Source: JANYJZ01 sp964523395 (GTDB lineage Bacteria; Bacteroidota; Ignavibacteria; UBA10030; SZUA-254). From it: a stretch of DNA of 64,000 nucleotides. Position 1 is the stretch's first letter. Each line of letters opens with the position of its first letter. Where the stretch lies: positions 1 to 64,000 of the forward strand of contig CAZFXS010000012.1 of assembly GCA_964523395.1 (NCBI GenBank), written 5' to 3'. Shown piece after piece: positions 27,008-35,028 of the stretch. The notes beneath the pieces are model-generated. The model worked only from the letters and a program-made list of their open reading frames with translations. It was not told where the DNA came from and made no database searches. The translations under genes and the position numbers were made by a program.

Positions 27008-27457
27008 ATGAAGCCGAGAAATCTCTTCACAGTATCATTCAGCCTGCTTTGCGGCATCATGGTTGGCGTGGGCGCGTATACGTTCATTTATGCCAAAGGT
27101 GGATCCTATTTTACCAATGATCCTGCCGCATGCGCGAACTGCCATGTCATGAGTGACCATTATAATGCCTGGATTAAATCCAGCCACCGCTCTGTCGCAA
27201 CATGCAATGACTGCCACACGCCTCCCGGAGTAGTTCAAAAGTACATGACAAAAGCTTCAAACGGATTCTGGCATTCGTTCGGATTCACAACAGGAATGTT
27301 TCCGGATCCACTGCGTATCAAACCGCATAACCGGGAAATAGTTGAACAAGCATGCCGTAAATGCCATCAGGAAATTGTCGTAGCAATTGATAATCAACCT
27401 CACGAAAACTCGTCCTTGAGTTGCGTCTCTTGTCACGGATCAGTAGGCCATCCTTAA
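27008..27457 (+). CDS. nrfH: Cytochrome c nitrite reductase small subunit NrfH
   Basis: 149 residues. One N-terminal membrane helix (about residues 9-30) anchors a periplasmic tetraheme domain with four CxxCH motifs: CANCH, CNDCH, CRKCH and CVSCH. CHVMSDHYNAWIKSSHR is the NapC/NrfH signature, and the methionine there corresponds to the region that ligates heme 1 in NrfH. The protein oxidises menaquinol and passes electrons to NrfA. It sits 16 bases upstream of nrfA, as expected for the NrfHA complex. Confidence 0.95.
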   Translation: MKPRNLFTVSFSLLCGIMVGVGAYTFIYAKGGSYFTNDPAACANCHVMSDHYNAWIKSSHRSVATCNDCHTPPGVVQKYMTKASNGFWHSFGFTTGMFPDPLRIKPHNREIVEQACRKCHQEIVVAIDNQPHENSSLSCVSCHGSVGHP

Positions 27458-27473
27458 CTAACAGGAATATGTT

Positions 27474-28892
27474 ATGAGTACACAGCAATCTTCAAACAAT
27501 ACAAAAAAATCTCGTTCTGTTACGTTCAATGCAGTTATCACGGTGGTAGTCGCGGCGGCAGCCTTCGGCATCATTGCTTTGCTTGTGAATATCATGGAAC
27601 GAAAACAGGAAGCGCGTAACCCGTTTTACCGTGTGGTCGAGTTAACGGACACCACGGAAGACCCGGTAATGTGGGGAAAAAATTTTCCATTGCAGTATGA
27701 CGATTATAAAAAGACTGTTGATCAGATCCGAACAAGATTCGGCGGGAGCGAGGCCATTCCCCGTACACCAACACAGGCAGACCCCCGGTCTATTGTGGCG
27801 CAATCGCGTCTTGAAGAAGATCCACGTCTGAAAACCATTTGGGCCGGATACGCTTTTTCAAAAGACTTCCGTGAAGAACGCGGGCATGCGTATATGCTCG
27901 ACGATCAGACATACACTGAACGGCAGGTGGTGGTAAAACAACCGGGAACATGCATGCAATGTCATGCCTCTATTTATGTCCCTTCCAAAAAACTGGGTGA
28001 CGGGGATCTCATCAAGGGATTCGAAAAGATGAACCAGATGCCATACAGCGAAGCCCGGAAACTTGTTTCCCACCCTGTTGCATGTATTGATTGTCATGAT
28101 TCGCAGACGATGCAGTTGCGTATTACGCGGCCGGGATTTATCGAGGGAATGAGAGCGTTCAAAGCATCCCAGGGAATCGCAAACTACGACGTGAACACGA
28201 TGGCAACACGGCAGGAAATGCGTGCGTACGTCTGCGGTCAGTGTCACGTTGAATATTATTTCAAAGGGCCCGAGAAACGGCTGACGTATCCGTGGTCGAA
28301 AGGATTAAAAGTCGACAGCATCATGTCATACTATGAAGAAGTAAAGCATAAAGATTGGGTCCATGCTGAGTCAGGCGCGGAAGCCCTTAAAGCTCAGCAT
28401 CCTGAATTTGAAATGTGGAACCAAGGAATCCATGCGCGTTCCGGCGTTGCATGCGCAGATTGCCATATGCCGTATAAGCGCGAAGGCGCATTGAAAATCA
28501 GCGACCATCATGTACAAAGCCCGTTACTGAATATCAACAAAGCATGTCAGACGTGTCATAAATGGCCGGAAGAAGAATTGAAAGCACGCGTTGAGACAAT
28601 CCAGGAGCGCACGTTCCGGCTCCGCAATCTCGCTATGGATGCGGTGATTGATCTGATCAACAATATCAAAACCGCCAAATCATCCGGAGCCACTGACAAT
28701 GATCTCATTGAGGCAAGAAACTTCCAGCGTAAGGCACAATTCTATCTTGATTTTGTCGAAGCAGAAAACTCTACCGGTTTCCATGCACCGCAGGAAGCCG
28801 CACGTATTCTTGGTGAATCAATTAACTTTTCGCGACTTGGCCAAGCATCATTAAGAAAAAATTCGTCTTTGATTTCAAGCAAAAATAATTAA
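27474..28892 (+). CDS. nrfA: Ammonia-forming cytochrome c nitrite reductase NrfA
   Basis: 472 residues with an N-terminal membrane helix or uncleaved signal (about residues 18-40). Five heme motifs start at residues 160 (CMQCH), 204 (CIDCH), 254 (CGQCH), 327 (CADCH) and 358 (CQTCH). The first, catalytic heme is CxxCH, not the CxxCK of the well-studied enzymes. QCHVEYYF and LKAQHPEFEMW keep the Glu, Tyr and K-x-Q residues that bind calcium near the active site. The enzyme reduces nitrite to ammonium in the periplasm, supporting anaerobic respiration or nitrite detoxification. NrfH directly precedes it. No nitrate reductase or regulator is nearby, and I saw no convincing terminator in the 146 bases after the stop. 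Confidence 0.95.
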   Translation: MSTQQSSNNTKKSRSVTFNAVITVVVAAAAFGIIALLVNIMERKQEARNPFYRVVELTDTTEDPVMWGKNFPLQYDDYKKTVDQIRTRFGGSEAIPRTPTQADPRSIVAQSRLEEDPRLKTIWAGYAFSKDFREERGHAYMLDDQTYTERQVVVKQPGTCMQCHASIYVPSKKLGDGDLIKGFEKMNQMPYSEARKLVSHPVACIDCHDSQTMQLRITRPGFIEGMRAFKASQGIANYDVNTMATRQEMRAYVCGQCHVEYYFKGPEKRLTYPWSKGLKVDSIMSYYEEVKHKDWVHAESGAEALKAQHPEFEMWNQGIHARSGVACADCHMPYKREGALKISDHHVQSPLLNINKACQTCHKWPEEELKARVETIQERTFRLRNLAMDAVIDLINNIKTAKSSGATDNDLIEARNFQRKAQFYLDFVEAENSTGFHAPQEAARILGESINFSRLGQASLRKNSSLISSKNN

Positions 28893-29003
28893 GAACTTTC
28901 TCATAATCCATTTATCATCATTTCATCCGCTGTCACCGCTGTTTACCGACAGATATCCTCCGTTCACCGAATTATTGGTGATTGCACGATCCTACCTCTG
29001 TAT

Positions 29004-29040
29004 ATTGCGTACGAATTTAATATCAAAAGGAGTACGCAAT
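29004..29040. promoter_or_regulatory. 9-bp inverted repeat over -10 region and start codon of the LiaF/LytST operon
   Basis: ATTGCGTAC (29004-29012) and GTACGCAAT (29032-29040) are perfect inverted repeats with a 19-base spacer that holds most of the AAAAGGAG ribosome site; the right arm covers the ATG at 29039. TATATT at 29001-29006 is a candidate -10 with a weak -35. If that -10 is used the left arm is not transcribed and the repeat would be a DNA operator. With an earlier start it would be an RNA hairpin hiding the start codon. The rest of 28893-29003 shows nothing else I recognise. Confidence 0.5.
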
Positions 29041-29419
29041 GGAAACACACTACCGCTCGTGGTTTAACAGCCAGACCATCCTGGGAATCGCAATTCTTCT
29101 CATGGGTGTATTTTTCCTGCTCGACAACACCTCTGTTCTTGATATCGGACCTCTCTGGAGATACTGGCCGATCATTCTGATCATCGCCGGCGCAGGCAAA
29201 ATGATTGACGCCGACAGCAAAAAGGGACTCGTTGACGGTGCATGGCTTGCATTCATCGGTACATGGCTTTTCATTTCTTTTAATCATATCTTTGGACTGA
29301 GTTTTCGCACCAGCTGGCCGTTACTCATTGTGGCGTGGGGCATAAGCATTCTCTGGAAAGAGACAACAAAAAATCAAAGCAAAGAAATTCCCAAAGGCGA
29401 ATATTATGGACAACAATAA
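29039..29419 (+). CDS. Small LiaI/LiaF transmembrane-domain (DUF5668-like) protein
   Basis: 126 residues with about four short membrane segments. The pattern GIAILLMGVFFLLDNTSVLD, then RYWPIILIIAGAGKM and a second SWPLLIVAWGISIL, matches the paired-helix LiaF-TM domain (DUF5668) of cell-envelope stress proteins. AAAAGGAG lies seven bases before the ATG. It overlaps the next gene by 14 bases and starts a five-gene operon that ends in a LytS-type kinase, a LytTR regulator and a DUF6265 protein. By analogy to LiaF-LiaRS it may sense envelope state or hold the kinase inactive; that is inference. Confidence 0.75.
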   Translation: METHYRSWFNSQTILGIAILLMGVFFLLDNTSVLDIGPLWRYWPIILIIAGAGKMIDADSKKGLVDGAWLAFIGTWLFISFNHIFGLSFRTSWPLLIVAWGISILWKETTKNQSKEIPKGEYYGQQ

Positions 29420-30101
29420 TTCATTTCGCATCACTCCTCAGCTCGTGGTCGGGTTTATCGTTATTTTGATTGGAGTATTGTTTACTCTCGATAACCTCGA
29501 CATCATTGATGCGGGAAATTACATACGGTACTGGCCTGTTCTTCTTGTCGTTTATGGCGTCAGCAGGTTACTGCAACCAACCGGAACATCGGGGAAAATG
29601 CTCGGCGGATTTTTTGTTGCCATTGGCACACTTATGCTTCTACACAGAATGGATATTATTGACTTCCGTTTCCGCGACTGGTGGCCGTTATTGCTCATCG
29701 CGTTGGGAGGATCATTATTCTTCCGTTCCCTGAATAGGCGCGCACCCCTGAAGGAGAACGGTGACAACAATTCTATTGCAAATCTTTTCGCGATGTTCGG
29801 AGGATTTGAACGCACCAACAGTTCACAGGATTTCCGGGGCGGGGATCTCACCGCTATCATGGGAGGGTGCGAGCTCGACTTACGCCGCGCATCCATCGCA
29901 AGCGCTGAAGCGGTCATTGATGTCTTTGCGTTTTGGGGCGGCGTCAATATTAAAATACCGGAAGATTGGGGAGTTTCTGTCCAGGGATTCCCGTTCATGG
30001 GAGCTATCGAGGATAAAACACACCCGCCGGTGGGCGGTTCCAAGAAAACACTTATTATCCGCGGCTACGCCATCATGGGCGGCGTTGAGATTACAAACTG
30101 A
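29406..30101 (+). CDS. LiaF-like membrane protein with C-terminal cell-wall-stress (DUF2154-like) domain
   Basis: 231 residues. The first about 110 residues contain the same membrane pattern as the previous protein (VGFIVILIGVLFTLDNLD, RYWPVLLVVYGVSRL, DWWPLLLIALGGSLFF). Residues about 125-231 form the beta-helical LiaF C-terminal domain: LTAIMGGCELDLRRASI, FAFWGGVNIKIPEDW, then RGYAIMGGVEITN. In Firmicutes LiaF represses the LiaRS two-component system. Here it is directly followed, on a TGATG overlap, by a sensor kinase of the LytS type. That supports a regulatory partnership although the kinase class differs. Confidence 0.8.
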   Translation: MDNNNSFRITPQLVVGFIVILIGVLFTLDNLDIIDAGNYIRYWPVLLVVYGVSRLLQPTGTSGKMLGGFFVAIGTLMLLHRMDIIDFRFRDWWPLLLIALGGSLFFRSLNRRAPLKENGDNNSIANLFAMFGGFERTNSSQDFRGGDLTAIMGGCELDLRRASIASAEAVIDVFAFWGGVNIKIPEDWGVSVQGFPFMGAIEDKTHPPVGGSKKTLIIRGYAIMGGVEITN

Positions 30102-31156
30102 TGCACCCGTTTCTCAATGACATCCAAAAGCTGAGCGTTTATCTTGCCGGATGGCTGGTTATCGCGCTGTTGTTTGTCGGCTTTCTTTCAGTCTCGGGAG
30201 GAATGCCCTGGTTTCTTGCAATAACAATCATTCTGCCGCTCCTCACGGTATATGCTTTTGTCTGTTTGTCAGCGTGGTATATTTGCCGCGCATTCCCGAT
30301 TCATAAATACCACATCCTTCAAATTCTCGGTGTGTTTATCGTTACTGCCGTTATTTCCAGTTCATTATGGATTGGGCTGGCAAACGGCTGGATGTGGATC
30401 ATAGAACAATCACAACTGCTTGAGACACCGCAGCAGCTTTCCAACTTCCAGCCGCGACAGTTGTTCGGGTTTGGCATTGTTCTTTATCTTCTTGCTTCGG
30501 CGGTATATTATCTGATCATAACGTTCGAGACATCGCGTGAAGCAGAGCGGCGTACACTGCAGGCAAAGCTCCATGCAAATGAAGCGGAGCTGCGCGCGTT
30601 GCGGGCACAGATTGATCCGCACTTTTTATTCAACAGCCTTAACTCTGTCAGCGCACTCATCATGCAGAAACCGGAATCGGCAAGGGAAATGTGTACAACC
30701 CTCTCCGATTTTTTCCGAAAAAGTCTCCAGTACGGCGAGAAAGATCTGATTACGCTTGAAGAAGAGTTATCCCTCATCAAACATTTTCTTTCGATTGAAC
30801 AGATACGTTTTGGTAAACGACTTTCATTTGTTCACAATGTTGATGAAGCCGCATTACCATGCCTTCTTCCTCCTCTCATTTTGCAGCCATTAATTGAAAA
30901 CTGCATTAATCATGGCATCAAACACCTCATTGATGGCGGGACAATCAATGTGCAAGTGTCACGGAGCGCTGTAACGCTCAAAATATCTGTCGAGAATCCG
31001 TTTGACCCTGAAATGCCGGCCAGCAAAGGATCCGGTATCGGATTAGAAAATGTTAAGCGTCGGTTGCGTACATTGTACGGGAATGATGTTTCGATTGATA
31101 TCATAAAAAATATCAACACCTTTCGTGTTGACCTTATTCTTCCGGCAACTCAATGA
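30101..31156 (+). CDS. LytS-family sensor histidine kinase
   Basis: 351 residues. Four membrane helices lie in residues 1-150 without an obvious periplasmic sensor domain. A short coiled coil (SREAERRTLQAKLHANEAEL) leads to the His_kinase domain: AQIDPHFLFNSLNS with phospho-acceptor His174, the N-box LQPLIENCINHGI, and the G-box GSGIGLENVKRRL. This is the LytS/YehU class, which pairs with LytTR regulators. The start overlaps the LiaF-like gene (TGATG) and the stop overlaps the regulator gene (ATGA). With no extracellular domain, it may depend on the LiaF-like proteins to sense the envelope. Confidence 0.9.
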   Translation: MHPFLNDIQKLSVYLAGWLVIALLFVGFLSVSGGMPWFLAITIILPLLTVYAFVCLSAWYICRAFPIHKYHILQILGVFIVTAVISSSLWIGLANGWMWIIEQSQLLETPQQLSNFQPRQLFGFGIVLYLLASAVYYLIITFETSREAERRTLQAKLHANEAELRALRAQIDPHFLFNSLNSVSALIMQKPESAREMCTTLSDFFRKSLQYGEKDLITLEEELSLIKHFLSIEQIRFGKRLSFVHNVDEAALPCLLPPLILQPLIENCINHGIKHLIDGGTINVQVSRSAVTLKISVENPFDPEMPASKGSGIGLENVKRRLRTLYGNDVSIDIIKNINTFRVDLILPATQ

Positions 31157-31911
31157 AAACAATATCGCCACAACAGAAAAACCGCTGTATCATCGTTGAC
31201 GATGAAGAACTGGCGCGAAGCGTCATACGCGAACATCTAGCAAATCACAGTAGTTGTGATGTCATCGCGGAATGTGCCAACGGGTTTGAGGCCGTCAAAG
31301 CTATTACAGAGCAACAGCCTGACCTGGTGTTCCTCGACATCCAAATGCCGAAGCTGAATGGGTTTGAAGTCCTCGAGCTTGTGGAAAAAGATATTGCCGT
31401 TATTTTTATTACCGCATACGATCAATACGCAATTAAAGCATTTGAAGTACACGCGGTCGATTATCTGTTGAAACCGTTTACCCGCGACCGCTTCGATGCG
31501 GCACTGCTGAAAGCAATGGAGAAAATCAAACGCAAGGAATCATTGCCGGTTCACGAATTGCTTTCAACTGCTGCGCCTCAACAGCAAAAACTGGAACGGG
31601 TGTTAATCCGCAATGGCTCCGATGTTATCATCATCCCTGTCGGCAACATTGATTATATTGAGGCACAGGATGATTACGCCTGTTTTGTCGCGTCGGGCAA
31701 ACGGCATTTAAAACAGCAGCGACTTGCAGAATTGGAAAAATCTCTTGACCCACACCGGTTTGTCAGAATTCACCGTTCATACATCCTTAACATCGACCGT
31801 CTTTCGAAAATTGAATTGTATGCAAAGGATAGCAGGCTGGCAATACTTAAAGACGGAACTAAACTTCAGGTAAGCCGTGCAGGACACGATAAACTAAAGG
31901 AGCTTTTATGA
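31153..31911 (+). CDS. LytTR-family response regulator
   Basis: 252 residues. The receiver domain contains IIVDDEELARS near the start, DLVFLDIQMPKLNG with phospho-acceptor Asp62, and DYLLKPFTRDRF with the conserved Lys. Residues about 148-250 form a LytTR DNA-binding domain (NIDYIEAQDDYACFVASGKR, then FVRIHRSYILNIDRL). It should bind DNA when phosphorylated by the adjacent kinase. Likely targets include its own operon, whose start region carries an inverted repeat, though that repeat does not resemble the usual LytTR direct-repeat site. Confidence 0.92.
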   Translation: MKTISPQQKNRCIIVDDEELARSVIREHLANHSSCDVIAECANGFEAVKAITEQQPDLVFLDIQMPKLNGFEVLELVEKDIAVIFITAYDQYAIKAFEVHAVDYLLKPFTRDRFDAALLKAMEKIKRKESLPVHELLSTAAPQQQKLERVLIRNGSDVIIIPVGNIDYIEAQDDYACFVASGKRHLKQQRLAELEKSLDPHRFVRIHRSYILNIDRLSKIELYAKDSRLAILKDGTKLQVSRAGHDKLKELL

Positions 31912-32414
31912 ACAAACGATTCCTCCTATTCTCACTTGCTCCACTGCTCCTTCTCCCGGCAGTTTTTATTTCAATCTGTTCTGCTTCTCTACCGCCCGCA
32001 AACAACACACATGCACTCTCTTCCATCACATGGCTGCTTGGCAACTGGGAAAATGTTTCTCCAAAAAGAATTCTGTGCGAACAATGGAAGAAACGCGACG
32101 ACTCGACATTCACAGGTCAAAGTTTTATCATAAAAAATTCTGACACCACATATCTTGAATCAGTAATTATACAGCATCGTAACGGGGTCACATCATATAA
32201 TCCTACCGTGCCGGATCAGAATGAAGGCAGGCAAATTCAGTTTGTTTTCACTTCGATCACCAATGGAAGTTTTACTGCTGAAAACCCACAACATGATTTT
32301 CCGCAAAAGATTGTTTACATGGCAAAGGGAGCCGATTCTCTTCACGCCCACCTTGAAGGGGTTGAGAATGGGAAGAATGCTGTGCAGGATTTTTATATGA
32401 AAAAAGTTAAATGA
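31908..32414 (+). CDS. Secreted DUF6265-like protein
   Basis: 168 residues. A signal peptide (MNKRFLLFSLAPLLLLPAVF) is followed by a lipocalin-like beta domain with ITWLLGNWENVSPK near the start and ENPQHDFPQKIVYM in the middle, a pattern typical of DUF6265/DUF1579-like proteins. The function of the family is not known. The ATG overlaps the regulator stop (ATGA), so it belongs to the LiaF/LytST operon and may be an effector or accessory envelope protein. Spacing and overlap are seen; the role is inference. Confidence 0.75.
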   Translation: MNKRFLLFSLAPLLLLPAVFISICSASLPPANNTHALSSITWLLGNWENVSPKRILCEQWKKRDDSTFTGQSFIIKNSDTTYLESVIIQHRNGVTSYNPTVPDQNEGRQIQFVFTSITNGSFTAENPQHDFPQKIVYMAKGADSLHAHLEGVENGKNAVQDFYMKKVK

Positions 32415-32513
32415 TTTTCCAGATTGCACAGATGTAACCGCAGGTGGCAGGTTGGTAGTGCATCAGTTTCAATATTTTCAGTTGTAGCCGCAGGTTTGCT
32501 GATTGGCAAAAGT

Positions 32514-32580
32514 AACACAGATTTCTGAGATATCTATACAATACAATCAGGGAAATCGACAATCTGTGTTTAAATCTGTG
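32514..32580. repeat. AATCTGTG-type dispersed repeat forming an inverted repeat
   Basis: AACACAGATT (32514-32523) and AATCTGTGTT (32561-32570) are perfect inverted repeats; a second AAATCTGTG follows at once. Nearby, GTAACCGCAGGT (from 32434) and GTAGCCGCAGGT (from 32485) are near-identical direct copies. The 250-base gap between the DUF6265 gene and the S46 peptidase therefore consists largely of small repeats. Confidence 0.5.
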
Positions 32581-32599
32581 AACGCTGTGCAAATCATTC

Positions 32600-32628
32600 T
32601 TGCACTAATCCTCTTTTTTTCGCATCTT
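32600..32628 (+). promoter_or_regulatory. Sigma70-like promoter for the S46 peptidase
   Basis: TTGCAC, 17 bases, CATCTT, about 37 bases before the ATG at 32665. The -10 is weak. Confidence 0.4.
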
Positions 32629-32664
32629 TGCATATCAAAATCTCACCTTCTAAGGAATTTTACC

Positions 32665-34872
32665 ATGAAAAAGCTCTCTTTTTTCCTTTTAATTCTTGTT
32701 TCAGTCGCCTCTGTTGCGTGGGTTGCACCGGATGAAGGCATGTGGCTTATGACGCAGGTCGATAAGCTTCCGTTTGCCGACATGCAGAAGCACGGTTTGA
32801 CACTCACAGCATCACAAATTTACAACCCGGACGGCGTCAGTCTGAAAGACGCGATCGTTCAACTTCCCGGCGGCACCGGTTCGTTCGTTTCAGATAAAGG
32901 ATTGATCGTCACCAATCATCATATTGCATTTTCTGCCCTTCAGTCAGTCAGTTCAGTCCAATCGGATTACCTGAAGAACGGAATGTACGCCGCAACATCC
33001 GCAGACGAAGTTCCTGTACCAAATTATAACGCCCAGATCGTTACTTCTATCAAAGATGTTACGAATGAAGTGTTAGGTGTTGTATCCGATACTATGACTG
33101 CCGATAACCGGATGAAAGCAATCCGCGCAAAAACCACCGAGCTTGAAAAAGCAGCCAAGACTTCCGACGACATGGCAGTAAGAGTTTCCGAAACATACAG
33201 CGGCGCGCGGTATTACCTCTATACATACCTTGTGCTGAAAGATGTCCGCATCGTGTACGCACCGCCGGAAACAATCGGAAACTACGGCGGAGAAGTCGAT
33301 AACTGGTATTGGCCGCGTCATACAGGAGATTTTTCATTTATGCGCGCGTATGTCGGACCTGACGGCAAATCCGCAACATACGCCAAGGAAAATATCCCCT
33401 ACAAACCTCTCGCGTTCCTTCCGGTTTCACTCGAAGGGTTTAAAGATGATTCCTTCGCCATGGTCATGGGATTTCCCGGACGCACATTCCGTTACAGAAC
33501 ATCATATGAAATTCAGCTTGCAAAAGATGAATCCCTTCCGCTCACTATGGATCTGTTCAAAACACGGATGGACATTATCGATGCCGCCGGTAAAAACAAC
33601 CGCGAGACAGAACTGAAATATGCTTCCATCTGGAGGCGTATGGCTAACACCTACAAAAACTATCAGGGAACACTGGAAGGAATGCACCGCGCAAATATTA
33701 TTTCACAACGTCAGAAACAAGAGCAGGAATTCAACAACTTCCTCAAATCCAAACCTGAGCTTGAGGCAAAATACAGCCAGATTCTGCCGGGAATAAAATC
33801 CGCATACGAAAATCTGCAATCGTTCAACAGGAAATCGATCATCTTCAACCAGATTCAATCCGCAGTGAATATGATTTCCCTTGCAAATCAGTTTAAGGCC
33901 TATGCAGCTTCGTACGAAGAGCAAACATCAGGGAAAAAAGCGCCATCCGAGAAAAATGTTTCCACATTAAAATCCCAGATTGCCGCGACATTCAAGGATC
34001 ACGATGAACATGTCGACCACAAGACAATGGTTGCGCTTTTTCTCATGGCGGCGGATCTTCCCGCAAACGATCAGATCGATGCGATAAAGAAAATTGTCGG
34101 CGGCAAGACCGGCGCGGAACGTGAAAAGAAAATCAGTGAATTTGTTGATGATATATACAAAGAATCAAAGCTGACCCGTCAGGAAGAATGCCTAAAATTT
34201 ATGGAACGGTCTTCAGATGATATCCTGGATGACCCGTTTGTAAAACTGGCGGTAAACTTTGATGGCGACAATACATCGTTGCAGGCCAAGACGGCGGCAT
34301 TCAACGCTTCAATGACAAAGCTCCGCACCAGCTTGCTCAACGCATGGATGGATTGGAAAGGAAACGGAATTTATCCGGACGCGAACAGCACATTACGAAT
34401 CACCTACGGCGAAATAAAACCGTACAGCCCGCGCGATGCCGTGCATTATGATTACCGCACCACATTAACCGGACTTATCGAAAAAGAATCCAATGAGGAT
34501 CCGTTTATTGTTCCGCAAAAACTTCATCAGCTCTGGGAAGCAAAAGACTTCGGACGATATGCAGACCCCGAACTGGGTGATGTTCCTGTTGCATTTCTTG
34601 CCAACCTCGATATAACCGGAGGCAACTCGGGCAGTCCGGTTATCAACGGCAAGGGTGAACTCATAGGACTCGCTTTTGACGGCAATTGGGAAGCAGTGGT
34701 CGGTGATTATCTGTATCAGGAGCCCTTAAACCGTTCCATCAATGTCGATTCACGGTATATGTTATTCTTTATGGACAAATACTCGAATGCCCAGAGTCTG
34801 CTGAATGAAATGGTGATCCGGTCCTCCGGCGCCAATTCCGCTCCGCCGGCTCAAATAAATAATTTCAAATAA
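32665..34872 (+). CDS. S46-family dipeptidyl peptidase (DPP7/DPP11-like)
   Basis: 735 residues from ATG 32665, preceded by AAGGA at eight bases. The frame is open 54 codons further upstream but that leader has no homology-like features, and MKKLSFFLLILVSVASVAW is a proper signal peptide. PDEGMWLMTQVDKLP and GGTGSFVSDKGLIVTNHH (catalytic His near residue 85) are family hallmarks. GGNSGSPVINGKGELIGLAF carries the nucleophile Ser655, and the DNWYWPRHTGDFSFMRAY region holds conserved residues. S46 enzymes release dipeptides from peptide N-termini in the periplasm of asaccharolytic Bacteroidota and relatives. DPP7 and DPP11 specificity cannot be separated by eye. Confidence 0.93.
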   Translation: MKKLSFFLLILVSVASVAWVAPDEGMWLMTQVDKLPFADMQKHGLTLTASQIYNPDGVSLKDAIVQLPGGTGSFVSDKGLIVTNHHIAFSALQSVSSVQSDYLKNGMYAATSADEVPVPNYNAQIVTSIKDVTNEVLGVVSDTMTADNRMKAIRAKTTELEKAAKTSDDMAVRVSETYSGARYYLYTYLVLKDVRIVYAPPETIGNYGGEVDNWYWPRHTGDFSFMRAYVGPDGKSATYAKENIPYKPLAFLPVSLEGFKDDSFAMVMGFPGRTFRYRTSYEIQLAKDESLPLTMDLFKTRMDIIDAAGKNNRETELKYASIWRRMANTYKNYQGTLEGMHRANIISQRQKQEQEFNNFLKSKPELEAKYSQILPGIKSAYENLQSFNRKSIIFNQIQSAVNMISLANQFKAYAASYEEQTSGKKAPSEKNVSTLKSQIAATFKDHDEHVDHKTMVALFLMAADLPANDQIDAIKKIVGGKTGAEREKKISEFVDDIYKESKLTRQEECLKFMERSSDDILDDPFVKLAVNFDGDNTSLQAKTAAFNASMTKLRTSLLNAWMDWKGNGIYPDANSTLRITYGEIKPYSPRDAVHYDYRTTLTGLIEKESNEDPFIVPQKLHQLWEAKDFGRYADPELGDVPVAFLANLDITGGNSGSPVINGKGELIGLAFDGNWEAVVGDYLYQEPLNRSINVDSRYMLFFMDKYSNAQSLLNEMVIRSSGANSAPPAQINNFK

Positions 34873-34921
34873 AAAAGCCTTAAATTCTTTAAACATTTTA
34901 TGGAATAACTCTGCGCACCTA

Positions 34922-34990
34922 TTGACTTTCACGGGCTTTGTGTGTATGTTTGTTTGGATTCGCCCTCGTAAACAATCTCACAAAGCCCGT
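34922..34990 (+). promoter_or_regulatory. Promoter and 12-bp inverted repeat before the SdrD_B-repeat gene
   Basis: TTGACT, 17 bases, TATGTT (34922-34950) is a good promoter-like pair. ACGGGCTTTGTG (34931-34942, inside the spacer) and CACAAAGCCCGT (34979-34990) are perfect 12-base inverted repeats 36 bases apart. The left arm lies between -35 and -10, so a DNA operator is more likely than an RNA hairpin if this promoter is used. Otherwise it could be the distal terminator of the S46 gene, but no T-tract follows. Confidence 0.45.
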
Positions 34991-35028
34991 TTGTAACCCA
35001 TTCACCCAACATAGAAGGGGGAACTACC

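Noticed and set aside
28964..28981. Terminator after nrfA (TCACC/GGTGA)
   Set aside because: Only five base pairs and no T-tract on either side.
32503..32664. N-terminal extension of the S46 peptidase
   Set aside because: The added residues come from the AATCTGTG repeat region, and a signal peptide with a ribosome site begins at 32665.
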